Shown piece by piece: positions 25,382 to 34,695 of a DNA stretch of 64,000 bases. Made by a program: the position numbers and the translations under genes. Within the stretch, counting starts at the first letter, position 1. The number at the start of each line of letters is the position of its first letter. Origin of the DNA: Frigoribacterium sp. PhB24. Lineage in GTDB: Bacteria > Actinomycetota > Actinomycetes > Actinomycetales > Microbacteriaceae. The stretch spans positions 423,342 to 487,341 of the forward strand of contig NZ_RKIC01000011.1 in the NCBI RefSeq assembly GCF_003755185.1, given 5' to 3'. The notes beneath the pieces are model-generated. The model did not search any database, had not been told where the DNA came from, and was given only the letters and a program-made list of their open reading frames with translations.

Positions 25382-26872
25382 GTGTCGACTGACCCGACCC
25401 AGATCCCGACATCACGTCTCGCAGCGGGCGAACCCGCCCCGCTGCTCACCCCGCAAGCTCCCGCCGACCCGTCGCAGTTCGTCCCGAACCGTGGCTCGAG
25501 CGGCACCGCCGAGTCGATGATCGGTTTCCAGCTGCCCGACTGGTCGCCCCTCGAATGGATCGGCTACTCGTCGCTGATCGTCGTGACGATCCTGCTCACC
25601 GCGGTCGCCGTGTCGACCCTCTGGTGGATGCTGCACGCCTGGCGGTCGAAGGACAACCTCGACGACAGCCAGTTCAGCGACGACCCGCTCGACGCCGCCC
25701 ACTCGTTCACCCTGCTCGTCCCCGGCCGGCACGAGGAGGAGGTCATGGGCCAGACCCTCGACCGTCTTGCCCAGCAGGACCACCCCGACTTCGAGATCAT
25801 CGCCATCGTCGGCCACGACGACCCCGGCACCGAGCGGGTCGCCCGCGAGGCGGCCGCCCGTCACCCCGAACTGATCCGCGTGGTCGTCGACTCGAGCGTG
25901 CCGAAGAACAAGCCCAAGGCGCTCAACCTGGCGCTGCAGTCGTCACGTGGTGAGATCGTCGGCGTGTTCGACGCCGAGGACGAGGTGCACCCGCGCCTCC
26001 TGACCCTCGTCGACTCGCGGTTCACCGAGACCGACGCCGACGTGGTGCAGGGCGGTGTGCAGCTGATGAACTTCCAGAGCAGCTGGTGGAGTCTGCGCAA
26101 CGTGCTCGAGTACTACTTCTGGTTCCGGTCGCGCCTGCACTTCCACGCCAAGGAGAAGTTCATCCCGCTCGGCGGCAACACGGTCTTCGTGCGCAAGGAC
26201 TGGCTCGACTGGTCCGAGGGCTGGGACGCCGAGTGCCTCGCCGAGGACTGCGAACTCGGGGTCCGCCTCTCGAGCGCCGGGGCCAAGGTCGTCGTGGCCT
26301 ACAGCCCCGAGGTCGTCACCCGCGAGGAGACGCCCGGCTCCTTCGTCTCGCTGCTCAAGCAGCGCACCCGCTGGAACCAGGGCTTCATGCAGGTCTACGG
26401 CAAGGGCGAGTGGAAGAAGCTGCCCCGTCTGCGCCAGCGCCTCATGGCCCGCTACCTGCTGACGATGCCGTTCATCCAGGCCGCCACCGGCCTGCTGATT
26501 CCCGTCTCGATCGTCCTGATCCTGACCACCAAGGTGCCGACCGCCATCGCGCTCGTGTCGTTCGTGCCCCTGGCGCCCACGCTCGTGCTGCTGGCCGTCG
26601 AGTTCACCGGCCTGCGCGAGTTCGGCCGGGTCTACGGGCAGAAGGTCCGTGCCCGGGACTACTTCCGTCTCGTCTGGGGCCTGCTGCCCTACCAGATCTT
26701 CCTCGCGCTCGCCGCGGTGCGGGCGGTCTTCCGTCAGCTGCGCGGCCTCAACGCGTGGGAGAAGACCGAGCACACCGGAGCGCACCGCGACGAGGTCGCG
26801 ACCGAACCGCAGGAGGCGCCCCGCGCCTCCCAGCAGGAGCCCGCCCTGGCCATGACCGGAGGTGACCGATGA
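25382..26872 (+). CDS. processive family 2 glycosyltransferase (cellulose/hyaluronan-synthase-like)
   Basis: The 496-residue integral membrane transferase has one N-terminal helix, a GT2 domain and about three C-terminal helices. The active-site motifs are present: DAED (residues 197-200), AEDCELG with the catalytic base Asp, and QRTRW (residues 327-331), the QxxRW motif of processive synthases. It should polymerise a sugar nucleotide and extrude the chain. The linked GH8 enzyme suggests a beta-1,4-glucan-like product. The GTG at 25382 follows CTGGAGAG. It overlaps the next gene by four bases (ATGA). Confidence 0.85.
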   Translation: MSTDPTQIPTSRLAAGEPAPLLTPQAPADPSQFVPNRGSSGTAESMIGFQLPDWSPLEWIGYSSLIVVTILLTAVAVSTLWWMLHAWRSKDNLDDSQFSDDPLDAAHSFTLLVPGRHEEEVMGQTLDRLAQQDHPDFEIIAIVGHDDPGTERVAREAAARHPELIRVVVDSSVPKNKPKALNLALQSSRGEIVGVFDAEDEVHPRLLTLVDSRFTETDADVVQGGVQLMNFQSSWWSLRNVLEYYFWFRSRLHFHAKEKFIPLGGNTVFVRKDWLDWSEGWDAECLAEDCELGVRLSSAGAKVVVAYSPEVVTREETPGSFVSLLKQRTRWNQGFMQVYGKGEWKKLPRLRQRLMARYLLTMPFIQAATGLLIPVSIVLILTTKVPTAIALVSFVPLAPTLVLLAVEFTGLREFGRVYGQKVRARDYFRLVWGLLPYQIFLALAAVRAVFRQLRGLNAWEKTEHTGAHRDEVATEPQEAPRASQQEPALAMTGGDR

Positions 26873-28875
26873 CCAGCACGCTGAACCGCCCCCGCGCGGC
26901 CGACACCACCGTGACGAACGGCCCCGGCACCCCCGTGGTGCCCACCAAGGACCTGCGAGGCGCCAAGCCCGCGACGTGGTTGCGTCGTCACGGTGCGAGC
27001 CTCGCGTGGCTGCTGCCCGTCCTCGCGATCGCCGCCGTCGTCATGGCCTTCAACATGGACGGTTCGCCCCAGCGCATCGACGACGAGGGCACCTACGCCG
27101 CCCAGGCCTGGGCGATCCAGAACCTCGGTGAGATCACCCACTACACCTACTGGTACGACCACCCGCCCGTCGGTTGGCTGCAGATCTCGGCCTACACGGC
27201 CCTGACCGGTGCCTTCTCGCGCTACGACGTCGCCGTGCTCGCCGCCCGTGAAGCCATGCTGTTCTTCACGGTCGTCTCGGTGGCGCTCGTCTGGCTGCTC
27301 GGCCGCAAGCTCGGCCTCAGCCGTCCCGCGGCCGCCGTGGCCGGTCTCGTGTTCGCGGTCTCGCCGCTGGCCCTGCAGTTCCACCGCACGGTCTACCTCG
27401 ACAACGTCGCCACCCCGTGGCTGCTCGCCGCGTTCGTCTTCGCCCTGAGCAAGCGCTACCAGCTCGCCGGCTTCGCGGCGGCGTCGCTCTCGTTCGGCAT
27501 CGCGGTGCTCTCGAAGGAGACGTACCTGCTCGCCCTGCCCTTCCTGGCCTGGATGATGTGGCGGGGCGCCGACAAGTCGACCCGCCGGTACACCCTCTCG
27601 ATCGCGGGCAGCCTGCTCGTGCTCGTCGGTCTCGGCTACGTCGCGCTCGCCGCGGTGAAGGGCGAGTTGCTGCCGGGTGCCGGCCGGGTGAGCCTCCTCG
27701 AGGGCATCCAGTTCCAGCTCGCGACCCGCGAGGCCAGCGGCTCGGTCTTCGACACCGGCAGCCTGTTCTTCGCGACCGTGTCGCAGTGGTGGCAGCTCGA
27801 CCAGGTGCTGATCGTGCTCGGGACCCTGGCGTCGATCGTCGCGGTCTTCGTCAAGAAGGTACGTCCGATCGGCGTGATGATGGTGTTCCTGATCGCCTTC
27901 ATGTTCCGCCCCGGTGGATACCTGCCGGTGCCCTACGTGATCATGCTGCTGCCGTTCGCGGCGCTGCTCGTCGCCGCCGTCACCGACCACGCCGTCAGAG
28001 CGTTCCGCGCCCGCCGGGCCGGTGCCCTCACGACCGCGGCCACCCGCACCGGCTCGGTCGCCTGGTTGGCCCTGACCCTCGCGGCCGTGGTCGCCGTCGT
28101 CCCGCTCTGGGCCGTGCAGCTGCGTGGCTTCCTCGACGCCGACCTCGACGCGCCCATGCGGAACGCCGAGACCTGGGTCGAGACCAACGTGCCGAAAGAC
28201 AGCCGCCTGCTCGTGGACGACGCCGTGTGGGTCGACCTGGTCAAGGCCGGGTTCGCCCGGGAAAACGTGATCTGGTTCTACAAGATCGACACCGACGGTG
28301 CCGTCCAGGCTCAGTCGCCGAACGGCTGGCGCGACTCGGACTACCTGTTCGAGACCGAGTCGGTCCGCACCTCGGGGCCGACCTCGCCCGAGATCCGCGA
28401 GGCCCTCGCGAACTCGACCGTCATCGCCTCGTTCGGCGACGGCGACCAGCAGGTCAACGTCCGACAGATCGACAGCCAGGGGGCCGCGCAGGCGCAGACC
28501 GAGGCGGATGACGCCGCGTCGGCCCGCTCGCAGGCCGGTGCCGAACTCGCCCAGAACCCGAACCTGCAGATCTCGTCGACCCTGTCGACGGCGCTCTCGG
28601 ACGGTCGAGTCGACCCTCGTGCGATCATCGTGCTCGGCCAGCTCGCCGCCCAGGGGCCGATCTCGGTCGCCGACCCCGGGGCCCTGCCGGGCGAGCAGGA
28701 CGCGCTGTTCCGACAATTCGACGTCACCCCGCAGGGCGGCCAGTCCGTCGACGAGGTACGAACGACCCTCGAGGGCCTGGGCAGCGTCTACGTCCCCGAG
28801 TCGGTCGCCCCCTCGGGTGACGGACTGCGCGTCACCTTCTCGGCCGTCGCTCCGACCGGCGTCCTCTCCAACTGA
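26869..28875 (+). CDS. ArnT-like lipid-linked glycosyltransferase (GT39/GT83 fold)
   Basis: The 668-residue polytopic protein starts with a short cytoplasmic tail, then a helix and the acidic loop RIDDEGTYAAQAWAIQN, which matches the DE motif of the ArnT/PMT superfamily, followed by YDHPPVGWLQ. About ten membrane helices follow, then an extracytoplasmic C-terminal domain of about 220 residues rich in Gln and Ala. Such enzymes transfer a sugar from a polyprenyl-phosphate donor outside the membrane. The polyprenyl-phosphate-sugar synthase at 31902-32708 could supply that donor. Confidence 0.85.
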   Translation: MTSTLNRPRAADTTVTNGPGTPVVPTKDLRGAKPATWLRRHGASLAWLLPVLAIAAVVMAFNMDGSPQRIDDEGTYAAQAWAIQNLGEITHYTYWYDHPPVGWLQISAYTALTGAFSRYDVAVLAAREAMLFFTVVSVALVWLLGRKLGLSRPAAAVAGLVFAVSPLALQFHRTVYLDNVATPWLLAAFVFALSKRYQLAGFAAASLSFGIAVLSKETYLLALPFLAWMMWRGADKSTRRYTLSIAGSLLVLVGLGYVALAAVKGELLPGAGRVSLLEGIQFQLATREASGSVFDTGSLFFATVSQWWQLDQVLIVLGTLASIVAVFVKKVRPIGVMMVFLIAFMFRPGGYLPVPYVIMLLPFAALLVAAVTDHAVRAFRARRAGALTTAATRTGSVAWLALTLAAVVAVVPLWAVQLRGFLDADLDAPMRNAETWVETNVPKDSRLLVDDAVWVDLVKAGFARENVIWFYKIDTDGAVQAQSPNGWRDSDYLFETESVRTSGPTSPEIREALANSTVIASFGDGDQQVNVRQIDSQGAAQAQTEADDAASARSQAGAELAQNPNLQISSTLSTALSDGRVDPRAIIVLGQLAAQGPISVADPGALPGEQDALFRQFDVTPQGGQSVDEVRTTLEGLGSVYVPESVAPSGDGLRVTFSAVAPTGVLSN

Positions 28876-28973
28876 TCGCCACGCCGGCGTCCGCCCTCGG
28901 GCGGGCACCGGCACCTCCTCACCGCGTCCCACCCCCCTCGGGGTGGGGCACCCGACCGGAAAGGACCAGCCTC

Positions 28974-29843
28974 ATGGCTTCCCTCTCACGCACCACCGGA
29001 ACCACCGCCGCTCTCGCCGCCGCACCTCCCGTCCGGCGTCGCCGCCTCGCGACGGTCCTCGCCCTCACCGCCGCAGCCGGCGTCGCCCTGGCCGGTTCGC
29101 TCGTCGGCGTCTCGCCCGCCCACGCCGCCGACGGCGACGGCTGGGTGCGCGTCGGCCACCTCTCGCCCGACACGAAGGCCGTCGACGTGACCCTGACCTC
29201 GCTCAAGGGCGGCCAGGTCGTCATGGACCTCGACGACGTCACCTACGGTCAGGTCAGCCCGTACCAGGCGCTGACCGCCGGCACCTACGTGGTGTCGATG
29301 ACCGCGGCGGACGCACCCGCCAGCGCCAAGCCGGTCATCACGTCGAACATCACGGTCGACAGCGGCCAGCCGATCACGGCCGTCGCCTACGGACCGAACG
29401 ACGACCTGAAGACGCAGGTCTTCACGGACGACCTGACGGCTCCGGCCGACGGCCAGGCGAAGGTCCGCCTGGTGCAGGCCGCGAACGTCAGCAAGACCGT
29501 GACGGTCGCGACGAGCACGGGCACCACGATCGCCGAGGACGCGCCCTTCGGCAGCGCCAGCGGCTACGCGCAGGTCGCGGCCGGCCCCTGGACGCTCGAC
29601 CTGACCGGCCAGAAGGTCCGCGGCACCAGCGACGTCGACCTCACCGCCGGCAGCATCAACACCCTGTTCGTCCTCGACAACTCGACCGGCGGCATCACCA
29701 TCGTCCCGGTGGTCGACAGCGCGGCGACCGCGCAGGCGCCGGTCGGCGGTGTCCAGACGGGCGGCGGCTACCTCGCCGAGCACCCGCAGAAGAGCGAGGC
29801 CAAGGGCCTCTGGGCCACCGTGCTCGGCTGGTTCGGGGTCTGA
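28974..29843 (+). CDS. secreted DUF4397 protein
   Basis: The 289-residue product has a long signal peptide ending in SPAHAADGDG (cleavage near residue 51). Two DUF4397-type beta domains follow (WVRVGHLSPDTKAVDV...; KVRLVQAANVSKTVTV...). After the last domain comes PVGGVQTGGGY and a 24-residue tail ending in LWATVLGWFGV. There is no LPxTG, but the GVQTGG stretch sits where a sorting motif would lie, and a class F-type sortase is two genes downstream. AAAGGA precedes the ATG. A strong hairpin follows the gene. Confidence 0.85.
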   Translation: MASLSRTTGTTAALAAAPPVRRRRLATVLALTAAAGVALAGSLVGVSPAHAADGDGWVRVGHLSPDTKAVDVTLTSLKGGQVVMDLDDVTYGQVSPYQALTAGTYVVSMTAADAPASAKPVITSNITVDSGQPITAVAYGPNDDLKTQVFTDDLTAPADGQAKVRLVQAANVSKTVTVATSTGTTIAEDAPFGSASGYAQVAAGPWTLDLTGQKVRGTSDVDLTAGSINTLFVLDNSTGGITIVPVVDSAATAQAPVGGVQTGGGYLAEHPQKSEAKGLWATVLGWFGV

Positions 29844-29866
29844 CGCCCCGCACCGCCCCGGCAGGG

Positions 29867-29908
29867 CGAGGAGGCGCGGTGAGCGACACGTCGCACCGCG
29901 CCTCCTCG
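29867..29908. terminator. 15-bp perfect hairpin with AGGAGGCGCGG core
   Basis: CGAGGAGGCGCGGTG (29867-29881) pairs exactly with CACCGCGCCTCCTCG (29894-29908). It separates the DUF4397 gene from the GH8-sortase pair on the same strand and should end or attenuate the upstream transcript. Confidence 0.7.
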
Positions 29909-29967
29909 GCTCCCCGCCCCACCGCAGGACCGATGCTCGGCACCGTCGAGCGAGAGAAGAGAACGAC

Positions 29968-31140
29968 ATGACGAAGAAGACGAAGGCGCTGCTCGCAGCG
30001 GCCGTCGTGGTGGCGCTCGCCGTCACCGCCGGCATCGCCTCCCTCGTCGTCGGAGGGTCCAGCGGCCCGTCGACGGACCAGGCAGGCGGCGCGGACGCGA
30101 CCGGCACCCCCGGCGCGGGCACCGCGACCCCCCAGCCCCGAACCGCCACCGAGATCGGAGAGGACTTCCTCGCCGACTACGTCGACGACGACGGTCGCGT
30201 CGTCCGACGCGACCAGGGCGACGACACCGTCAGCGAGGGACAGGCCTACGGCATGCTCGTCGCGGTCGCCGTGGGCGACGAGAAACGGTTCGACGCCATC
30301 TGGACCTGGACGAAGGACGAACTCGTCCGCCCCGACGGCCTGCTCGCCTGGCAGTGGAAGGACGGCGCGGTCGTGGACGACATGCCGGCCAGCGACGCCG
30401 ACGTCGACGCCGCGCGGGCCCTGGTGCTCGCCGGCTCCACGTTCGACCGCCCCGACCTCACGACCGACGGCGTCGACCTCGGCACCGACGTGCTCGACGA
30501 GATGACGGTCGCGACCGACGTCGGCCGCATCCTGTTGCCCGGTCCGTGGGCCATGGGCCCCGGCCCCTGGTCGTACAACCCCTCGTACGCGTCGCCCGCC
30601 ACCTTCGCGCAGCTCGGCGAGGCCAGCGGCGATCCCCGATGGGCCGAGCTCGAGACCGGCTCGCGAGCCGTGACCACGACCATCCTCGCCTCGACGGCCC
30701 TGCCGAGCGACTGGGCCCAGGTGCGTCAGGACGGGACGACCGTCCCGCTGCCGAGCGCCGACGGCTCGTCGGGCAGCGTCCAGTACAGCTACGACGCCGG
30801 TCGGCTCGCCCTGCGCTACGCCGAATCCTGCCAAGCGGACGACGTGGCCCTCGCCGCGTCGATGGCCACCGTGCTGCAGCGGTACGACGAGTTGCCGATG
30901 CAGCTCGACCTCGGCGGTCAGTCGGTCGGCTCGGACCAGAGCCCCCTCGCCTACGCCGCCCGCGCGGCGGCCGAGGCCAGCGACGGTCAGCACGACCGGG
31001 CCGCCGCCGACCTCAAGACCGCCGACGCCCTCTCGCAGTCGACCCCGACCTACTACGGTGCCGCCTGGGCCGCCCTGGCGGCCCTGCAGCTCGAGGGCAC
31101 GAGCCTCGGCGCGTGCTCGCCCCTGGCGGTGGCCGGATGA
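29968..31140 (+). CDS. membrane-anchored or secreted glycoside hydrolase family 8 glucanase
   Basis: The 390-residue product has an N-terminal hydrophobic segment (LLAAAVVVALAVTAGIASLVVGG) and a Thr/Pro linker. The GH8 domain follows, with VSEGQAYGMLVA (general acid Glu at residue 90) and ASDADVDAARAL (second carboxylate near residue 145), plus WSYNPSYASPATF. GH8 enzymes hydrolyse beta-1,4-glucans and accompany bacterial cellulose synthases (BcsZ-like), trimming the nascent chain. The gene overlaps the sortase gene by four bases (ATGA), so the two are made together. Confidence 0.85.
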   Translation: MTKKTKALLAAAVVVALAVTAGIASLVVGGSSGPSTDQAGGADATGTPGAGTATPQPRTATEIGEDFLADYVDDDGRVVRRDQGDDTVSEGQAYGMLVAVAVGDEKRFDAIWTWTKDELVRPDGLLAWQWKDGAVVDDMPASDADVDAARALVLAGSTFDRPDLTTDGVDLGTDVLDEMTVATDVGRILLPGPWAMGPGPWSYNPSYASPATFAQLGEASGDPRWAELETGSRAVTTTILASTALPSDWAQVRQDGTTVPLPSADGSSGSVQYSYDAGRLALRYAESCQADDVALAASMATVLQRYDELPMQLDLGGQSVGSDQSPLAYAARAAAEASDGQHDRAAADLKTADALSQSTPTYYGAAWAALAALQLEGTSLGACSPLAVAG

Positions 31141-31814
31141 GCCTGGCGACCTTCGTGGCCGGCCATCGTGCCGCCGTCCTCGCCGCCGGCGCCGCCCTGG
31201 TTCTCATCGCCGGCGGGGTGACCGTTGCCGCGGTCGCCGCCCAGCCCGACGACACGGGCACCTCGGCCGCGGCCACACCGTCGGCCACCGCGACGCCGGA
31301 CCCCGCGAGCGGCTCGGCCGGGGCCTTCCAGGACCCTGCGGCACCGTCGTACACCGCACCCCCGGCCGATGCGACGCCCGTCCGCGTGCAGATCCCGTCC
31401 ATCGGGGTCGACTCGGGCCTCGAGGACCTCGGGCTCGGGGCGCAGGGCGAGCTCGACCCACCGAAGGAGTGGCAATCGGCCGGGTGGTACCAGGACGGCG
31501 TCGTCCCCGGCGCGGTCGGACCGGCCGTCATCGCAGGGCACGTCGACTCGGGCTCCGGCCCGGCGGTCTTCGTCGACCTGGCGAAGCTCGTGCCCGGCGA
31601 CGAGGTGCAGGTCACGCTGTCCACCGGCTCGGTCGAGACCTTCCGCGTCACCGGCAGCGAGCGCACCCCGAAGGCGACGTTCCCGACGAGCGACGTCTAC
31701 GGTGCCAGCCCGACCCCCGGCCTCCGGTTGATCACCTGTGACGGCACCTTCGACCGCTCCACCGGGCACTACGTCGACAACCTCATCGTGTTCGCCGATC
31801 TCGTGACCTCGTGA
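31137..31814 (+). CDS. class F-type sortase
   Basis: The 225-residue product has an N-terminal membrane helix (AAVLAAGAALVLIAGGVTVAAVAA), a Pro/Ala/Thr spacer and a sortase domain beginning VRVQIPSIGVDSGLEDLGL. The catalytic His lies in AGHVDS (residue 135) and the catalytic Cys in LITCDGTFD (residue 201). The order and spacing fit actinobacterial class F enzymes, which attach or release surface proteins outside the membrane. No LPxTG substrate is visible in the window; the DUF4397 protein is the only secreted candidate nearby. The stop codon lies inside an 8-bp tandem repeat. Confidence 0.85.
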   Translation: MSLATFVAGHRAAVLAAGAALVLIAGGVTVAAVAAQPDDTGTSAAATPSATATPDPASGSAGAFQDPAAPSYTAPPADATPVRVQIPSIGVDSGLEDLGLGAQGELDPPKEWQSAGWYQDGVVPGAVGPAVIAGHVDSGSGPAVFVDLAKLVPGDEVQVTLSTGSVETFRVTGSERTPKATFPTSDVYGASPTPGLRLITCDGTFDRSTGHYVDNLIVFADLVTS

Positions 31815-31855
31815 CCTCGTGACCTCGTGACCTCGTGACCTCGTGACCTCGTGAC
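31800..31855 (+). repeat. seven perfect tandem copies of CTCGTGAC
   Basis: Seven uninterrupted 8-bp units begin in the last codons of the sortase gene (stop TGA at 31812-31814, within the second unit) and run into the spacer before the next gene. Unit length is not a multiple of three, but copy changes downstream of unit 2 leave the sortase frame unchanged. Confidence 0.95.
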
Positions 31856-31901
31856 CGACAGCGACAGCTCCGACTCCCACCCGACGGGAAAGGACCCCAC
31901 C

Positions 31902-32708
31902 ATGAACGACGCCCTCGTCATCATCCCGACCTTCAACGAGCGCGAGAACCTCGACTGGATCGTGGGCCGCACCCTGGCCTCCGGTGCCTCGGTCGACGTG
32001 CTCGTCGTCGACGACGGCTCGCCCGACGGCACGGGCGAGCTCGCCGACGCCTACGCCGACCGGGACCCCCGCGTCCACGTGATGCACCGCACCGAGAAGG
32101 CCGGCCTCGGCGCCGCCTACCTGGCGGGCTTCGCCTGGGGGCTCGAGCGCGGCTACGACGCCCTGGTCGAGATGGACGCCGACGGCTCGCACCACCCCGA
32201 GTACCTGCCCGGCATGCTCGAGCTGCTGCGCGAGAACGACCTGGTGCTCGGCTCCCGCTGGGTGCCCGGCGGTGCCGTCGAGAACTGGCCGCTGCGCCGG
32301 AAGCTGCTGAGCCGGGGCGGGAGCTGGTACACGCGCGGCGCCCTGGGCATCCGGGTGGCCGACACGACCGGCGGGTTCCGGGTGTTCCGGTCGTCGGCGT
32401 TGCGCCGGATCGACCTCGACCTCGTCGAGTCGCGTGGCTACTGCTTCCAGGTCGACCTGCTCTGGCGCGCGCTTCAGGCGGGCCTGCGGGTCGTCGAGAC
32501 TCCGATCACGTTCACCGAGCGCATCCACGGCGCCTCGAAGATGAGCGGCTCGATCGTCAGGGAGTCGCTGACCAAGGTGACCCTGTGGGGTCTGCGCCGA
32601 CGGTCCCGCGCCGTCGTCGAGTTGGTCGTGCGACGCCGTCGCCTGCCGAGCGTCCGCGCCACCTCGCACCGGGTCGGGCCCGTGCGGGGCGGCGTGTCCG
32701 CGCGCTAG
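31902..32708 (+). CDS. polyprenol-phosphate mannose synthase-like GT2 transferase
   Basis: The 268-residue product matches soluble dolichol-phosphate-mannose synthases: [12 protein letters not shown] at the N-terminus, [25 protein letters not shown] (the DxD motif), [16 protein letters not shown] and a C-terminal [13 protein letters not shown] signature. It would make a polyprenyl-phosphate sugar on the inner face of the membrane, a donor for the ArnT-like enzyme in the same locus. The start at 31902 is supported by AAAGGA; a GTG at 31851 inside the tandem repeat is less likely. A terminator follows. Confidence 0.88.
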   Translation: MNDALVIIPTFNERENLDWIVGRTLASGASVDVLVVDDGSPDGTGELADAYADRDPRVHVMHRTEKAGLGAAYLAGFAWGLERGYDALVEMDADGSHHPEYLPGMLELLRENDLVLGSRWVPGGAVENWPLRRKLLSRGGSWYTRGALGIRVADTTGGFRVFRSSALRRIDLDLVESRGYCFQVDLLWRALQAGLRVVETPITFTERIHGASKMSGSIVRESLTKVTLWGLRRRSRAVVELVVRRRRLPSVRATSHRVGPVRGGVSAR

Positions 32709-32723
32709 CAGGCAGGCGGCACG

Positions 32724-32756
32724 CGCGCGCCCGGAGTGGTCAGCCCCGGGCGCGCG
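32724..32756. terminator. bidirectional hairpin between convergent transcripts
   Basis: CGCGCGCCCGG (32724-32734) pairs with CCGGGCGCGCG (32746-32756) around an 11-base loop, between the convergent polysaccharide and trehalose operons. Confidence 0.7.
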
Positions 32757-32787
32757 TCACCGGCGAGAACTCCGCCGGGCACTCGGA

Positions 32788-34560
32788 TCAGCGGACGATC
32801 GCGACGGAGTGCGCCGGGAGGAGCAGGCTCGCACCCGGGACGATCGACTCGTGGCTCGCGAACAGCACGGTCTCGGCGACCACCGCGACCCGCGCCTCCT
32901 GGTCGGCGAGGTTGATCGCGATCCGCAGGTCGCCACGCGTCAGCACGAGCCAGCGGGCGTCGCCGTCGTACTCGACGCCGGTCCGGCCGAAGCGCGGGTC
33001 GGTCAGGGCGGGCTCGCTGCGCCTGAGGGCGCCGAGGCGACGGTAAGCGTCGAGCAGCACCGCGTGACGGCCGGTCTCGAGCTCGGACCAGTCGAGCTTG
33101 CTGTTCTCGAACGTCGAGGGCTCTTGCGGGTCGGGCACCGACGACTCGTCCCAGCCCATCTTCGCGAACTCCTCGATGCGGCCTTTCGCCGTCGCCTCGC
33201 CGAGATCGTGCTCGGGGTGCGAGGTGAAGAACTGCCACGGGGTCGAGGCGCCCCACTCCTCACCCATGAAGAGCATCGGCGTGTACGGGCCGGCCAGGGT
33301 CAGCGTCGCGGCGATGATCAGCTGCCCGTCGTCGAGGGTCGCGGCCAGGCGGTCGCCGATCGCACGGTTGCCGATCTGGTCGTGGTTCTGGTTGGCCACG
33401 ACGAGGCGCCAGGTCGGCATGTGCTCGGTATCGACCGGGTACCCGTGCGTCGCCTCGCGGAAAGACGACCAGGTGCCGTCGTGGAAGAAGCCCTTGGTGA
33501 GCACCTTGGCGAGGGCGCCGAGCGGCTCGAAGTCGGCGTAGTAGCCGGTCGTCTCGCCGGTCAGGGCGACGTGCACGGCGTGGTGGAAGTCGTCGCTCCA
33601 CTGCGCGTCGAGGCCGTAGCCCTGGCGGTGGTCGGGGCCGAAGCCGCCGCCGTCGCGCGGCGTGATCAGTCGCGGGTCGTTCAGGTCGCTCTCGGCGATC
33701 AGCGAGAGCGGGCGGCGCAGGTGGCTGCCGAGGGCCGCGGTGCGCTCGGCGAGCTCCTGCAGCAGGTGGACGTCGCTGTCGTCCTTGAGCGCGTGGACGG
33801 CGTCGAGGCGCAGGCCGTCGACGTGGTAGTCGTCGAGCCACATGGCCGTGTTGTCGAGGATGAACTCGCGCACCTCGTGGGCGCCGTCGTCGTCGAGGTT
33901 GACGTTGTCGCCCCACGTGTTGGCGTGCTTGCTCGACAGGTACGGGCCGAACAGCGGCAGGTAGTTGCCCGACGGGCCGAGGTGGTTGTAGACGACGTCC
34001 TGCACGACGCCGAGGCCGGACGCGTGCGCGGCGTCCACGAAGCGCTGGTAGGCCTCGGGGCCGCCGTAGTTGTCGGTCACGGTGAACCAGTCGACGCCGT
34101 CGTAGCCCCAGTTCCAGCGGCCGTTGACGCCGTTGACCGGCAGCAGCTCGACCAGGTCGACGCCGAGGCCGACGAGGTGGGGCAGCTTCTCGATCGCCGA
34201 GTCGAGCGTGCCCTCGGGCGTGAAGGTGCCGACGTGCAGCTCGTAGACGACCGAGCCGGCCAGCTGGCGCCCGGTCCACCCGTCGTCGGTCCACGCGAAG
34301 GCGCCCGGGTCGTAGGTCTCGCTGAGGCCGTGCACGCCGTCGGGCTGCCGACGCGAGCGAGGGTCGGGCAACGGGGTCTCGTCGGCGGGGGAGTCGCCAC
34401 CGTCGAGCACGAAGCCGTAGCGGTGACCCGGGCCCCGGTCGAGGTCGGCGGGGGCGCGCCACCAGCCGGTGTCGGGCTCGGCCGCCAGCGGCAGCAGCTC
34501 GCCGTCGAGGTGCAGGTGCACGGTGGTCGCTTTCGGGGCCCAGACGTCGTAGACGCTCAT
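32788..34560 (-). CDS. treZ: malto-oligosyltrehalose trehalohydrolase
   Basis: The 590-residue GH13 enzyme releases trehalose from maltooligosyl-trehalose. Present are an N-terminal beta domain ([19 protein letters not shown]), [29 protein letters not shown] segments, [25 protein letters not shown] (nucleophile Asp), LIAESDLND (general acid Glu) and NHDQIGNR. The ATG at 34560 has GAGGAG upstream; an extension to 34635 has no support. It is the last gene of glgX-treY-treZ, separated from treY by 135 bp that contain an 11-bp hairpin, so it may be expressed at a different level. Confidence 0.95.
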   Translation of the reverse strand: MSVYDVWAPKATTVHLHLDGELLPLAAEPDTGWWRAPADLDRGPGHRYGFVLDGGDSPADETPLPDPRSRRQPDGVHGLSETYDPGAFAWTDDGWTGRQLAGSVVYELHVGTFTPEGTLDSAIEKLPHLVGLGVDLVELLPVNGVNGRWNWGYDGVDWFTVTDNYGGPEAYQRFVDAAHASGLGVVQDVVYNHLGPSGNYLPLFGPYLSSKHANTWGDNVNLDDDGAHEVREFILDNTAMWLDDYHVDGLRLDAVHALKDDSDVHLLQELAERTAALGSHLRRPLSLIAESDLNDPRLITPRDGGGFGPDHRQGYGLDAQWSDDFHHAVHVALTGETTGYYADFEPLGALAKVLTKGFFHDGTWSSFREATHGYPVDTEHMPTWRLVVANQNHDQIGNRAIGDRLAATLDDGQLIIAATLTLAGPYTPMLFMGEEWGASTPWQFFTSHPEHDLGEATAKGRIEEFAKMGWDESSVPDPQEPSTFENSKLDWSELETGRHAVLLDAYRRLGALRRSEPALTDPRFGRTGVEYDGDARWLVLTRGDLRIAINLADQEARVAVVAETVLFASHESIVPGASLLLPAHSVAIVR

Positions 34561-34607
34561 CGGTCTCCTCGGGTTCTCGTGGTCGGGTGGCCTGGACGTC
34601 ACGACCT

Positions 34608-34633
34608 GCCGCCCACCTGTGGAGGTGGGCGGC
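34608..34633 (-). terminator. intercistronic hairpin between treY and treZ
   Basis: GCCGCCCACCT (34608-34618) pairs with AGGTGGGCGGC (34623-34633) around a 4-base loop, with no T-tract. It could terminate part of the treY message or stabilise the treZ message. Confidence 0.5.
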
Positions 34634-34695
34634 ATGCCATGACGGCTCGCTCGGGGCGACGGTAGTCGGACGTTTCGACGCGCGACCCGGCGGGG

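Noticed and set aside
26734..28932. A 732-codon minus-strand frame opposite the ArnT-like gene
   Set aside because: Composition is Arg/Gly/Asp-rich with no recognisable domain. It is the complement shadow of a gene with clear membrane helices and motifs.
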